Source: an uncultured Lachnospiraceae bacterium (GTDB taxonomy: Bacteria; Bacillota; Clostridia; Lachnospirales; Lachnospiraceae). Taken from it: DNA of 35,196 nucleotides. Below are positions 13,141-22,815 of the stretch, piece by piece. How positions within the stretch are numbered: the stretch's first letter is position 1; each line of letters starts with the position of its first letter. The stretch is from contig CAMVDF010000003.1 of NCBI GenBank assembly GCA_947166195.1, positions 1 through 35,196 on the forward strand. Direction: 5' to 3'. The notes beneath the pieces were generated by a model. It did no database searches. It saw only the letters and a list, made by a program, of their open reading frames with translations, and had not been told where the DNA came from. A program made the translations under genes and the position numbers.

Positions 13141-16100
13141 ATGAGAAGAAAAAGATTCAGATCGGTTCTGGCAATGGTACTGGCACTTTCAATGATATTC
13201 GGATCGAACGCTTCTGCTCTGGCAGAGGAGGTACCGGAAAGCCCGGCTGTGGTATCCGAAAATGTGACCGAACCTCCGTCGGCCGAAGAGACGCAGCCTG
13301 TTACGGAAGAAAGTGAAAATGCTGCAGAGCCGGCAGAAGAGACCGGTGAACCTGTATCTGAGGATACCGGGGAGGCGGAGCCTTCGGAGCAGCAGCCGGC
13401 AGATAACACAGGCTCTGAACAGGTCAGCTCCGATACGGTATCGGAAAATACGGAGCCTGCAAAGGAAGAGGTTTCGGATGACGAAGCAGAGGAACCGGCG
13501 GAAGCCGATGATGAGATAAAGCTTTTTGTCAGCGGGGATACGGTGTCCTATAACGGAGAGGATCACGGCGTATATATCAGTGCGAACAGGACTGAAGGGT
13601 ATACTTTTTCGGCATGGATAATAAGTGCGAATGAGACCGTAACAAAGCTTTTTCCCACCGATTACACCGAAGCTGATTTTCGTAACGGACACATTTCGGA
13701 AAACAGCCTGGACGTAACATCATCTGCAAAGCCTTTTACGATAAGCACAAACAGTGCCGTAAACGCCGGCAGATATGCAGTTTCGGTAGATGCGATAAAG
13801 GGCGGAAAGGTCAGTGCCAACGCGGTCGTCTTTCTGAGCGTCAATAAGGCAGCAGCCGTTTCGGTATCGATCAACGGAACCAGCAAGTATTATGACGGAT
13901 CTCCCCTGAGGGTAACGGGCAAACCATATCTGGTAAGCGGCCAACTTTATGATTATTCTCCCAGCGGAAATCAGAACGACCTGGACCGTATAGTGGTAAC
14001 GGGAGAGCAGACTGAAGCGGGAGAATCGTATGTAAAACTCGATGTGTCGGCCATATCGGCAAACTATGCCGGAGGAGTGACCGTTTCTGCCGGAAAGCTG
14101 ACGGTTCTTTCGACAAATCTCATCATCAGGTCAAAGAACTTCAGGAAAAACTACGACAAAAAGAAGGTAACACAGCAGCAAAGGGAGGGCTTTGTCATCG
14201 AGACTCCCGGTGCCGGAAAGGATACGCTTGAAACCCTTTCAAAAAACCTGGCTCTTGATGCCACCTACTTTGACTGGGACCCCACAAGCCTTATCTCCGG
14301 AGATACGGTTACTACCAGTCAGAATAAGTTCTCACTGAATAAAAAAGGGAAAGACAAGATTTTTGGCTCGATGAATGAGAATGTAAACAATTTTGCTTCG
14401 GTGGAGCTTGTTTCGGGTAATATCACGGTCGTAAAAAAGGAGCATGAGTGGACATCGAACGGCCTGACGGCCCCCGTGATATCTTCGGTGAAGCTGAATG
14501 CAAAGGGATTTGTCACCATCACATGGAAGGCGGCAAAGACCTACAAGAATAAGGAAAAGAAGGACAGCAAAAAGACTGCTTCCGAAAAAAAGATGGACCA
14601 GCCCAGATACATGATCTACAGATATGATGATGTAAATGAGGACTGGATCCTGCTCAACGGTGCAAACAAATCCAAGAAGAAAGACAAAGAGTCCGATATA
14701 CAGTTCGGGCAGACTGCAAGAAAGTTTGTGGATAAGGAAGCCGGGCGTGAAGGCAGAAGCACCTATATCTACAAGGTTACGGTCATAGGCTATGACAGTG
14801 ACCTGAAATACGGAATGGCAAAGGAGCCTTCCTACAGGATGTGTTCGCCTACAGGCCTTGCGCTTTCCACAAGACAGCATGATGATTCAAGTCTTGACTA
14901 CAGATTTTCAAAGATAAGAGGATGCAGTACCTATGTGGTTGAAAGATCCCTGACCGGAAAGAAGAATGATTTTGACGACAAGGTTATAAGTATCTCACAT
15001 GATAAGATAAATGAATTTGAATATTATGGAACAAAGCAGGCATCGCCCCTGACCTACAAAAATAACGGTGAACCTGTAAAGAGCGGAGTGATAATCCCGG
15101 CGGAGGGGGTCTATATCACCGACAGACCGCTTGATACGGATACTACCTATCATTACAGGGCCTATGTGAAGGGCAGCGTGGTGGATTTTGCAGAGGACGG
15201 AGCCGTGCTTCCGGGCAGGATCGAGGTCAGCTCGGCGGTATCAAATGTCCTGAAGGCAAAGTGCAAGCCCTTCGCACCGTACATTGTATCCTGCGGCACG
15301 GCCAGATATAATCAGGCAGCCATTGCATTTGAAAAGCTTTCAAGTGATGTGATACCCATAGGTTCTGCAAAGAAGTATGCAAAATACAAGTATGAGATAT
15401 TGAGATCCACCAATCCCACAAAGGGATTCAAGGTGGTGGCAACCATCACCGGCAAGGATCTGAACGGAAGCGTGGCAAATCTCACCGAGTTTGCGGCAAA
15501 CAAGCCCGTCAGCCTGAACGGATTGAAATATACAGTGTCCCATCCTTCATATGTATACCTGATGAAGGGGCTTTCTCCCGAGGTCACTTATTATTTCAAG
15601 ATGAGAGTTGTGCTTGACAAGATTACGGGTGCTCAGGGAGATTTTGTTTCGGTAAAGCCGCAAATGGGTGATGTGACCACGATCTCGGCAAATGTGGATA
15701 ACTACAATCAGGTCACGGTTTCCACCGATTTCGTGACGGGCGCAAAGGAGATGGTGATCTCCTACAGGGCAGTGATGACCCACAAGGGGGTTGCTCTTTC
15801 GGAAAACTCCAACAAGGATTCCAAGTGGAAGAGAAAGACCTTCAAGATAGAAAAAGACAGCAACAATGATCCAAAAACGAAATTTACCGTGACGGGTCTG
15901 AAACATGGATATACCTATGTGTTCTATGCGGAGCCCAAAAACGGAAAGAGGCATATCACAAAGAACCCGAAGATGGCAACGGCCACAACAAAGGTCGGAG
16001 CTCCAAAACTGACTACCACGCCCAAGAATATGAACGAGATATATGTCACCTGGCAGGCAGTCAAAGGAGCAACAAAGTACCGGCTTCGTGTCTATGACGT

Positions 16101-17598
16101 GGAAAACAACAATACGCAGGTCCTTGAAAAGACCTTCAAGAAGGCCGGAAAGCATACCTGGAAAGGAGGATCGGGAGGAAACCTCGATCCCAAAAAGGGA
16201 AAGATAAATCAGGATCTGGTTGGAAAACCCTACAGATTTGAGGTGACGGCATACAGAAAGGATTCCTATTTCTCATCGGGTGAATGGGGACTGGCTGCCG
16301 TAAAGGAGGATTCGGGAAGGCCTACGGGAGTAAAGGATCTGAAGGCCCAGCTGAACAAGGTTGCGGTAGATAAGGGTTATACCTATTATCCTGACGGATA
16401 TCTCACCTGGGAGCATTCCGCGGATTTCACCCAGAATACGCCGCTGTCATATATGGTGGAAAGAAGGGTCTACAAATACAGGACCAATACGGATGATTCC
16501 TTTGAAAAGACCTACACTTCGCAGACTCTGTACACCAAGGAGCAGGCAAAGAAAAAACTGGATGATACCAAAAAGGACGGAAAGTATAAATCCTACAAGT
16601 CCTTCAGGAGCAAGCTGACCAAGAATCTGCCCTTCTATCACGGAGACAAGGTGGTCTATGTGGTCACTCCCGTATATTACAGTGCGACCACGAAAAAATA
16701 CGGCAGAGGAAAGGAAAAGGACGGATATGTTCTGGGTGTACCGAAGAAGGTCACATATATCCTGCCTGCAAAGATAATCGTCGACAAGACTGAGGTTACG
16801 GTAGGACAGACAAAGAAGGTTCCCATCTCCTTCAGACCGAAGAGCACTACAATAAAGGATGTGGAGTGGCTGGCGCCAAGCCAGAAGTATTTCACCTTTG
16901 ACAAGGCAAAGGTGACCGGAAAGCTTGCCATGACCAAGTGGAATAATGACGTATATGTTCAGGCAAAGGGAAGGATAAGCATCAGCGGTCTGAGAATAGA
17001 CAGCAATAAAGCCCTCATAAAGGTCAACCCGGTGGGAACGGGTGACGGCAAACTCAAGGTTTGTATAGATGCCGGACACGGCGGAAGTGACAGCGGAGCA
17101 ACAAATAACGGACTTTTGGAAAAGACCTGCAACCTTGACATGGCCTATGCAATGAAGGCCGAGCTTGAAAAATACAATGTCCCGGTGGTGATGACAAGAA
17201 GTGATGATACCTATCTGACCGTGGGTGACAGGCCGAATATCGCTTATTCAAACGGCTGCAATCTCTTCATATCCATACACTGCAACTCGGGAGGAGGCAC
17301 CGGTACGGAGGTGTGGAAATCCATCACGGCCTACCATGATGATGCGCTGGCAAACAGGATACTGAGCAATGTGACTGCAGCCATCGGAACAGGAAACCGC
17401 GGTGTCAAGACAAGGACAGGAGACAACGGAGACTACTACGGAGTCATCAGGGGATCTGCCGCAAAGAATATAACCGGCATGATAGTCGAAGTGGCCTTCA
17501 TAGACGGAGATCACAGCAAACTGGCTGATTCCTCAAACCGTCAGGCTGCAGGAAAAGCCATAGCGGATGCTGTGCTTGAAAGCAGGGGATATAAATGA
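13141..17598 (+). CDS. Giant secreted N-acetylmuramoyl-L-alanine amidase (Amidase_3) with repeat stalk
   Basis: A 1485-residue secreted enzyme that should cut the MurNAc-L-Ala bond of peptidoglycan. Order: signal peptide (1 to about 27, ending ALA-EE); Glu/Pro/Ser-rich disordered stretch to about residue 128; an MBG-like region (about 233-325); a long Lys-rich series of fibronectin type III-like segments (about 433-1300, with recurring VTWQAV-type and TYVFYAEP-type strands); then Amidase_3 (about 1304-1485). Active-site residues are intact: His1313 (DAGHGG), Glu1327 (LLEK), His1380 (SIHCNS) and catalytic Glu1450 (IVEVAFID). The ATG at 13141 was chosen for AAGGAG just upstream and the signal peptide that follows. 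It heads an operon with a lipoprotein and a DigH-like hydrolase. No anchor motif such as LPXTG is present. Confidence 0.92.
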   Translation: MRRKRFRSVLAMVLALSMIFGSNASALAEEVPESPAVVSENVTEPPSAEETQPVTEESENAAEPAEETGEPVSEDTGEAEPSEQQPADNTGSEQVSSDTVSENTEPAKEEVSDDEAEEPAEADDEIKLFVSGDTVSYNGEDHGVYISANRTEGYTFSAWIISANETVTKLFPTDYTEADFRNGHISENSLDVTSSAKPFTISTNSAVNAGRYAVSVDAIKGGKVSANAVVFLSVNKAAAVSVSINGTSKYYDGSPLRVTGKPYLVSGQLYDYSPSGNQNDLDRIVVTGEQTEAGESYVKLDVSAISANYAGGVTVSAGKLTVLSTNLIIRSKNFRKNYDKKKVTQQQREGFVIETPGAGKDTLETLSKNLALDATYFDWDPTSLISGDTVTTSQNKFSLNKKGKDKIFGSMNENVNNFASVELVSGNITVVKKEHEWTSNGLTAPVISSVKLNAKGFVTITWKAAKTYKNKEKKDSKKTASEKKMDQPRYMIYRYDDVNEDWILLNGANKSKKKDKESDIQFGQTARKFVDKEAGREGRSTYIYKVTVIGYDSDLKYGMAKEPSYRMCSPTGLALSTRQHDDSSLDYRFSKIRGCSTYVVERSLTGKKNDFDDKVISISHDKINEFEYYGTKQASPLTYKNNGEPVKSGVIIPAEGVYITDRPLDTDTTYHYRAYVKGSVVDFAEDGAVLPGRIEVSSAVSNVLKAKCKPFAPYIVSCGTARYNQAAIAFEKLSSDVIPIGSAKKYAKYKYEILRSTNPTKGFKVVATITGKDLNGSVANLTEFAANKPVSLNGLKYTVSHPSYVYLMKGLSPEVTYYFKMRVVLDKITGAQGDFVSVKPQMGDVTTISANVDNYNQVTVSTDFVTGAKEMVISYRAVMTHKGVALSENSNKDSKWKRKTFKIEKDSNNDPKTKFTVTGLKHGYTYVFYAEPKNGKRHITKNPKMATATTKVGAPKLTTTPKNMNEIYVTWQAVKGATKYRLRVYDVENNNTQVLEKTFKKAGKHTWKGGSGGNLDPKKGKINQDLVGKPYRFEVTAYRKDSYFSSGEWGLAAVKEDSGRPTGVKDLKAQLNKVAVDKGYTYYPDGYLTWEHSADFTQNTPLSYMVERRVYKYRTNTDDSFEKTYTSQTLYTKEQAKKKLDDTKKDGKYKSYKSFRSKLTKNLPFYHGDKVVYVVTPVYYSATTKKYGRGKEKDGYVLGVPKKVTYILPAKIIVDKTEVTVGQTKKVPISFRPKSTTIKDVEWLAPSQKYFTFDKAKVTGKLAMTKWNNDVYVQAKGRISISGLRIDSNKALIKVNPVGTGDGKLKVCIDAGHGGSDSGATNNGLLEKTCNLDMAYAMKAELEKYNVPVVMTRSDDTYLTVGDRPNIAYSNGCNLFISIHCNSGGGTGTEVWKSITAYHDDALANRILSNVTAAIGTGNRGVKTRTGDNGDYYGVIRGSAAKNITGMIVEVAFIDGDHSKLADSSNRQAAGKAIADAVLESRGYK

Positions 17599-18308
17599 AA
17601 AGAGTGAAAAAGGAAGGAATCCTCATCCTCCTTGCCCTCTGCATCATGCTGGGTTCTGGATGCACCAAAGCAGAACAGGAGACTACTTTGGATGCCGAAA
17701 CTCAGGAGGGTGAAGATGAGAAGGGACCGGAAGTCGTATCCTTTGAGGACGGGGATGGTTCAAAAGAGGAAGTACCGGCCTTTATAATAAAAAAGGAAGA
17801 TGCTGACAATCTCATGACGGAAGCCCTTGCCGGAAGCGGATGCAGGGCGGAATACAGGGACAGTATCGAGATTGACGAAGGCGGTTATTATACATATACT
17901 GTAAAGGACCCTGAGGGTAACAAAATGGATATGATCCTTGCCGTTGACGGGTTTTCCGGTGAAGTGAAGGTGTATGATCCCCTGAAAAAGGGAGTTCTGG
18001 ATTTTTCCGAGTTTCCTTATTATGAAAAGACCGACAGCAGGTTCAGGGATATCAGCTGGGACGGAAAGTTCTCAAAGGGAGATCTGAGCATAGAATTGCT
18101 GCCGGCTGACGATTCGTCCTTTGAATTTACGGTATATGAAAAGGATAAAGCCATCCTTTCGGGACTGGCGCTGATCGAAAAAGACGGGGCATCATGGGAG
18201 TCGGAGGACAAAAAGGAAAGCATCGGATTTAAGATGACGGGAACCGGCATTTTGCAGGTTAACGGAAAGGGAGATCATGATATCTCCGGAGAATACAAAA
18301 GGAAATAA
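17595..18308 (+). CDS. Uncharacterised lipoprotein between amidase and glycan hydrolase
   Basis: A 237-residue predicted lipoprotein: signal MKRVKKEGILILLALCIML with lipobox GSGC, then an acidic linker and a mostly beta-type domain. The segment YTYTVKDPEGNKMDMILAVDGFSGEVKVYDP resembles the PepSY-like pattern of small inhibitor or binding domains, but I cannot assign it. The start codon overlaps the amidase stop (ATGA), so translation is coupled, and AGGGGAT in the amidase end serves as ribosome-binding site. The context suggests a membrane-bound partner or regulator of the amidase or hydrolase. This role is inferred from position only. Confidence 0.8.
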   Translation: MKRVKKEGILILLALCIMLGSGCTKAEQETTLDAETQEGEDEKGPEVVSFEDGDGSKEEVPAFIIKKEDADNLMTEALAGSGCRAEYRDSIEIDEGGYYTYTVKDPEGNKMDMILAVDGFSGEVKVYDPLKKGVLDFSEFPYYEKTDSRFRDISWDGKFSKGDLSIELLPADDSSFEFTVYEKDKAILSGLALIEKDGASWESEDKKESIGFKMTGTGILQVNGKGDHDISGEYKRK

Positions 18309-18331
18309 TAATATAAGGAAAGGATGAGAAT

Positions 18332-19330
18332 ATGAAGAACTTCAAAAAGATAACGGCAATGCTCCTTGCAGCGGTGTTTGTATTCATGGGGGCATCACAG
18401 ATGCAGACAAAAGAGGTGTCGGCGGCAGCGGCGGTAAAGGGAACATGGGTTTCGTTCCTTGACATACAGACGATGCTTCGAGGAAAGCCTCAGGGCGCTT
18501 TTGACCAGAGTTTCCAGACGATATGTGCAACTGTTGCCGCAAACGGCGGCAATGCAGTGTTTGTGCATGTTCGTTCACACAATGATGCGATCTATCCTTC
18601 AAATATCTATCCCTGGAGTACACAGATGCTGAACGGCGCAAACCCGGGGTTTGATCCTCTGGCTGATATGGTGCAGATCGCTCACGCATCGGGTCTGAAA
18701 TTTCATGCATGGATAAATCCTTATGGATTCAGAAACGGAGCATATGCAGGAAATGCAGCCCTTGCGAACAATGCCAATATCGTAGCGGGGGTGACTGAGA
18801 TAGTGACGAAATATCCTGTGGACGGTATACATTTTGATGATTATTTCCCGCCTCTGGGGGCAGCAAACCTGAACAGCATGATCGCCCAGGTTCATCAGGT
18901 CTGTGCAGCAAACGGAAAGGTCTTTGGTATCGCTCCCCAGGGAAATGTGGAGAACAACCTCAGAATGGGAGCCGATGTCGTGACCTGGCTTTCGGTTCCG
19001 GGATATATTGATTATATCGCACCTCAGATCTATTGGACGGACAGTTACGGAGCCGGAGGAAATGTGCCTATGTCTTCACAGAGGCTGGCACAGTGGAGAG
19101 GCCTCAACAAGACCGGCATACCGATGTATGTGGGTATGGCGCTTTACAGGTGCGGAAGCCCGGTTGCAGGTGACCCCGGATGGTCGCGGGCAAACAACAA
19201 TCTGGCCCTGCAGGCTCAGAAGGCGGCATCATTGGGATACAGCGGATATATCCTGTACAATGCCACAAGTGAGATGATGCCCAATGCCGGACAGCAGGCC
19301 GAACTTGCGAATTTGAGGGCTGCATGGTAA
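18332..19330 (+). CDS. GHL10-family glycoside hydrolase (DigH/YngK-like), secreted
   Basis: A 332-residue protein with a signal peptide (to about residue 34, VSA-AAA) and a family-10-like glycosyl hydrolase fold (formerly DUF187): GTWVSFLDI, FVHVRSHNDAIYPS, GLKFHAWINPYGFR, YPVDGIHFDDYFPP and YIDYIAPQIYW are its signature strands. Known relatives include E. coli DigH (YddW), which cuts peptidoglycan glycan strands stripped of stem peptides. Such denuded strands are the product of amidases, so the position after an amidase in one operon supports a peptidoglycan role. Ribosome-binding site AAGGAAAGGATG precedes the ATG. It lacks the lipobox of many relatives and should be released or loosely wall-bound. 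Another polysaccharide substrate is possible. Confidence 0.85.
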   Translation: MKNFKKITAMLLAAVFVFMGASQMQTKEVSAAAAVKGTWVSFLDIQTMLRGKPQGAFDQSFQTICATVAANGGNAVFVHVRSHNDAIYPSNIYPWSTQMLNGANPGFDPLADMVQIAHASGLKFHAWINPYGFRNGAYAGNAALANNANIVAGVTEIVTKYPVDGIHFDDYFPPLGAANLNSMIAQVHQVCAANGKVFGIAPQGNVENNLRMGADVVTWLSVPGYIDYIAPQIYWTDSYGAGGNVPMSSQRLAQWRGLNKTGIPMYVGMALYRCGSPVAGDPGWSRANNNLALQAQKAASLGYSGYILYNATSEMMPNAGQQAELANLRAAW

Positions 19331-19365
19331 AAACGGTACGGATATAAGCAAACATGTATCAAGAC

Positions 19366-19404
19366 GAAGGTGTTCATGTGGTCACAAGACCTGTGGGCAC
19401 CTTT
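19366..19404 (+). other. Hairpin between the DigH-like gene and dapF
   Basis: AAGGTG (19367-19372) pairs with CACCTT (19398-19403), enclosing GGTC/GACC (19380-19383 with 19388-19391) with an ACAA loop. A run of five T follows after 8 bases (19411-19415), too far for a standard terminator. It may be a weak terminator or a leader element of dapF. Confidence 0.35.
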
Positions 19405-19436
19405 GATAACTTTTTCGGAACAAAAAGGAGGTTGCC

Positions 19437-20267
19437 ATGGAATTCACAAAAATGCAGGGCTGCGGAAATGATTATATCTATGTGGACGGAGCAGCGGAAA
19501 AAGTAAAAAACCGGGCGGAGCTTGCGTTAAAACTCAGTGACAGACATTTCGGTATCGGATCTGACGGGATGATCTTCATAGATCCCTGTGATGAAGCGGA
19601 TTTTGAAATGCATATGTTCAATGCCGACGGTTCCGAGGCACAGATGTGCGGAAACGGCATCAGGTGTGTGGGTAAATTTGTTTATGACAGGGGAATGACG
19701 GACAGGGATACAGTCAGCATCAAAACCGGAGCGGGAATCAAGATCCTGAAGCTCAATGTTGTGGACGGAAAGGTGAAGACCGTCAGAGTGGATATGGGTG
19801 TACCTGAGCTTGATCCCGAAAAGATACCGGTGAGACTGACCGGAGAAAAGATAGTATCTGAACCCGTGGTGATCGGAGGAAAGGAATACCGGATCACCTG
19901 TGTATCCATGGGCAATCCCCACTGTGTTGTATTTGTGGATGATGTTGACTATCTGGAGATGGAAGAGACAGGGCCTCTTTTTGAATCGGATGAGATATTC
20001 CCGGAGAGGGTAAACACGGAATTTGTACAGGTAAATGACCGCGGCCATATCGAAATGAGGGTGTGGGAAAGAGGATCTGGCGAGACTCTTGCCTGCGGCA
20101 CAGGTGCCTGTGCCAGTGTGGTAGCCTGTGTATTGAATGATTTGACAGACCGGAAAACTGCTGTTAAACTAACCGGCGGTGTTTTGGAGATTGAATATGC
20201 CGATGATGGTCATGTGTATATGACGGGACCTGCCGAAACGGTATATGAAGGAGAGATATGTCTATAA
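19437..20267 (+). CDS. dapF: Diaminopimelate epimerase
   Basis: Converts LL- to meso-diaminopimelate for lysine and for the peptide stem of peptidoglycan. The 276-residue length is standard. Both catalytic cysteines are present: Cys71 in NADGSEAQMCGNGIRC and Cys220 in GSGETLACGTGAC. The N-terminus FTKMQGCGNDYIYVD is the family signature. AAGGAGG lies 5 bases before the ATG. It follows peptidoglycan hydrolase genes and precedes clpC by 45 bases, so it is probably read with clpC. Its presence implies DAP-type peptidoglycan, matching the amidase upstream. No other dap gene is in the window. Confidence 0.97.
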   Translation: MEFTKMQGCGNDYIYVDGAAEKVKNRAELALKLSDRHFGIGSDGMIFIDPCDEADFEMHMFNADGSEAQMCGNGIRCVGKFVYDRGMTDRDTVSIKTGAGIKILKLNVVDGKVKTVRVDMGVPELDPEKIPVRLTGEKIVSEPVVIGGKEYRITCVSMGNPHCVVFVDDVDYLEMEETGPLFESDEIFPERVNTEFVQVNDRGHIEMRVWERGSGETLACGTGACASVVACVLNDLTDRKTAVKLTGGVLEIEYADDGHVYMTGPAETVYEGEICL

Positions 20268-20312
20268 TAAAGCGGGATCTTTTGAATATGATCCGGAACG
20301 GATGGAGTTTAT

Positions 20313-22757
20313 ATGTTTCAGGAATATACAGAACAGGCAAAAAAGGCTCTTTCGCTGGCAAAAAAGAGTTCGAAGGAGCTAAAACAGAATTATATAGGAT
20401 GTGAGCACATCCTTCTGGGACTTTTGAGAGAAGGCACGGGAGTTGCTGCACAGGTACTCATAGGCAACAATGTGCATGAGACCAATGTGATAGAGCTCAT
20501 CAGACAGCTGATAGCACCTGAGGAGGAGCAGCTGACTACCTCCGTTGCCGAAAGGGACGGGATGACTCCGAGAGCGATACATGTGCTGGAACTTGCGGGA
20601 GAGCTTTCCGAAAGATTCTCGGCACCTGAGATAGGGACTGAGCATATAATGCTTGCAATGCTCAGAGAAGGTGAGAATGCAGGCGTGAGGCTTTTGAACA
20701 CGCTGGGAGTGAATATTCAGAAGCTTTACATGGATACCATCACTGCCATGGGAGAGGATGTTTCAAAGGCAAGAGAAGAGGCGGGTACCTATTACAGGAG
20801 CAGGCAGGAAGCCTCGTCAAAGAACGGTACTCCCATGCTTGATCAGTACAGCAGGGACCTGACAGAGCTTGCAAGGGCCGGAAAACTTGATCCTGTGATA
20901 GGCAGACAGGATGAGATCACAAGGGTTGTCCAGATTTTAAGCCGCAGAACCAAGAACAATCCCTGTCTTGTGGGAGAACCCGGTGTCGGGAAGACTGCTA
21001 TAGTGGAGGGTTTTGCCGTAAAGATCGTTGAAGAGAGCGTGCCCATGACCATGATAGGGAAAAGGGTGGTTTCACTGGATCTTTCCGGTATGGTCGCAGG
21101 TTCAAAATACAGGGGTGAATTTGAGGAAAGGATAAAGAGGGTTATCGCTGAGGTCATAAGCGCCGGAAATATCATCCTCTTTGTCGATGAGCTCCATACC
21201 CTCATAGGAGCCGGAGGAGCCGAGGGAGCCATAGATGCTTCAAATATATTGAAGCCCTCGCTTGCCCGCGGTGAACTCCAGATGATAGGCGCGACCACCA
21301 TAGACGAATACAGGAAATACATAGAAAAGGATGCGGCCCTTGAAAGGAGGTTCCAGCCCGTAACGGTTGAGGAACCTACGGAAGCCCAGGCTGTTTCCAT
21401 ACTCATGGGGATAAAGGATAAATATGAGGAGCATCACAGTCTCAGGATAAGCCCCGAAGCCGTTGAAGCGGCGGTGAAGATGTCATCAAGGTATATCAAT
21501 GACAGGTTCCTGCCCGACAAGGCGATAGATGTAATGGATGAGGCTGCATCCAGGCTCCGTATATCAAGGATGACGGTTCCGCCGGCCATGGAGAATATGA
21601 AGAAAGAGCTTGAATCCATGGAGGAATCCAAGGAAAGAGCCGGAGAGATACACCGTGACCAGCAGAAAAAGGAAGCCAGATACGAAAGGCTGAAAAAGAA
21701 TTTTGAGAACTCCGAAAAGGAAAAGGACCTGATGGTCACGGAGGATGATATAGCCGATGTTGTATCGCTTTGGACAAAGATACCTGTCAGCAAGCTGACC
21801 GAAAAGGAAAACGAAAAGCTGATGAAGCTGGAGAAGATCCTTCATGGCCGTGTTGTGGGACAGGATGAGGCGGTTTCACTGGTCGCAAAGGCCATCAAAA
21901 GAGGCAGGGTCGGACTGAAGGATCCGAACCGTCCCGTAGGGTCGTTTTTGTTCCTCGGACCTACCGGAGTGGGGAAAACGGAACTGTCAAAGGCTCTTGC
22001 CGAGGCACTTTTCGGATCGGAAAATTCGCTCATCAGAGTTGATATGTCGGAGTTTATGGAATCCCATTCCGTTGCAAAGATGATAGGATCACCGCCCGGA
22101 TATGTGGGTTTTGACGAGGGAGGACAGCTTGCCGAAAAGATCAGGAGACATCCTTACTCGGTCGTGCTTTTTGATGAGATAGAAAAAGCACATCCGGATA
22201 TCTTTAATGTTCTGCTGCAGGTGCTTGATGACGGACATATCACGGATTCGAAGGGCAGGAAGGTCAGCTTCAAGAATGCGGTGATCATCATGACCTCAAA
22301 TGCCGGAGCCCAAAGGATAATAGATCCCAAAAAACTGGGCTTTGACAGCGGTGATGATGCCGAGGGTGATTACAAAAAGATGAAGAGTGATGTGATGGAC
22401 GAGGTTAAAAGGATATTCAAGCCGGAGTTCATCAACCGTATAGACGATATCATCGTTTTCAGGACGCTTGACGACGATAATATGAAGAACATCGTCACTC
22501 TGCTTTCAAAGAACCTCATAAAGAGAGCGAAGGAGGAACTGGATATCACATTGAAGATCTCTCCGAAGGCAAAGGAGTTCATCGTAAAAGAGGGGGCGGA
22601 CAGGAAGTACGGAGCCAGACCCTTAAAGAGGATGATACAGAATATGATCGAGGATCCGCTGTCGGAAGAGGTACTGAAGGGCAACGCAAAACAGGGCAGC
22701 ACCGTAACCATAGTTTACAAGGACGGAAAGATATTTCCCAAGTGCAATCAGTCATAA
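20313..22757 (+). CDS. clpC: ClpC-type AAA+ unfoldase
   Basis: An 814-residue Hsp100 protein that unfolds substrates for ClpP with adaptor proteins. The N-terminal Clp_N repeats (1 to about 145, FQEYTEQAKKALSLAKKSSK, CEHILLGLLREG, TEHIMLAMLREG) are followed by AAA-1 with Walker A GEPGVGKTA (from 221). Next come a ClpC-length coiled-coil middle domain (about 410-490, shorter than in ClpB) and AAA-2 with GPTGVGKT (549-556). The C-terminus holds YGARPLKRMIQ. In Bacilli clpC lies with ctsR, mcsA and mcsB. None of these is here, so control and arginine-phosphate targeting cannot be assumed. Shine-Dalgarno GGAG lies 5 bases before the ATG. Confidence 0.96.
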   Translation: MFQEYTEQAKKALSLAKKSSKELKQNYIGCEHILLGLLREGTGVAAQVLIGNNVHETNVIELIRQLIAPEEEQLTTSVAERDGMTPRAIHVLELAGELSERFSAPEIGTEHIMLAMLREGENAGVRLLNTLGVNIQKLYMDTITAMGEDVSKAREEAGTYYRSRQEASSKNGTPMLDQYSRDLTELARAGKLDPVIGRQDEITRVVQILSRRTKNNPCLVGEPGVGKTAIVEGFAVKIVEESVPMTMIGKRVVSLDLSGMVAGSKYRGEFEERIKRVIAEVISAGNIILFVDELHTLIGAGGAEGAIDASNILKPSLARGELQMIGATTIDEYRKYIEKDAALERRFQPVTVEEPTEAQAVSILMGIKDKYEEHHSLRISPEAVEAAVKMSSRYINDRFLPDKAIDVMDEAASRLRISRMTVPPAMENMKKELESMEESKERAGEIHRDQQKKEARYERLKKNFENSEKEKDLMVTEDDIADVVSLWTKIPVSKLTEKENEKLMKLEKILHGRVVGQDEAVSLVAKAIKRGRVGLKDPNRPVGSFLFLGPTGVGKTELSKALAEALFGSENSLIRVDMSEFMESHSVAKMIGSPPGYVGFDEGGQLAEKIRRHPYSVVLFDEIEKAHPDIFNVLLQVLDDGHITDSKGRKVSFKNAVIIMTSNAGAQRIIDPKKLGFDSGDDAEGDYKKMKSDVMDEVKRIFKPEFINRIDDIIVFRTLDDDNMKNIVTLLSKNLIKRAKEELDITLKISPKAKEFIVKEGADRKYGARPLKRMIQNMIEDPLSEEVLKGNAKQGSTVTIVYKDGKIFPKCNQS

Positions 22758-22770
22758 ATCGTGATACAAT
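22742..22770 (+). promoter_or_regulatory. Possible extended -10 promoter after clpC
   Basis: TACAAT (22765-22770) preceded by TGA forms an extended -10. The -35 position reads GTGCAA (22742-22747) at 17 bp, inside the end of clpC. It may drive the small gene at 22816 separately from clpC. Confidence 0.4.
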
Positions 22771-22815
22771 TAAGTAAGCAGGCATTTAACTTTTTTTCTG
22801 AGAGAGGGTACGAAA

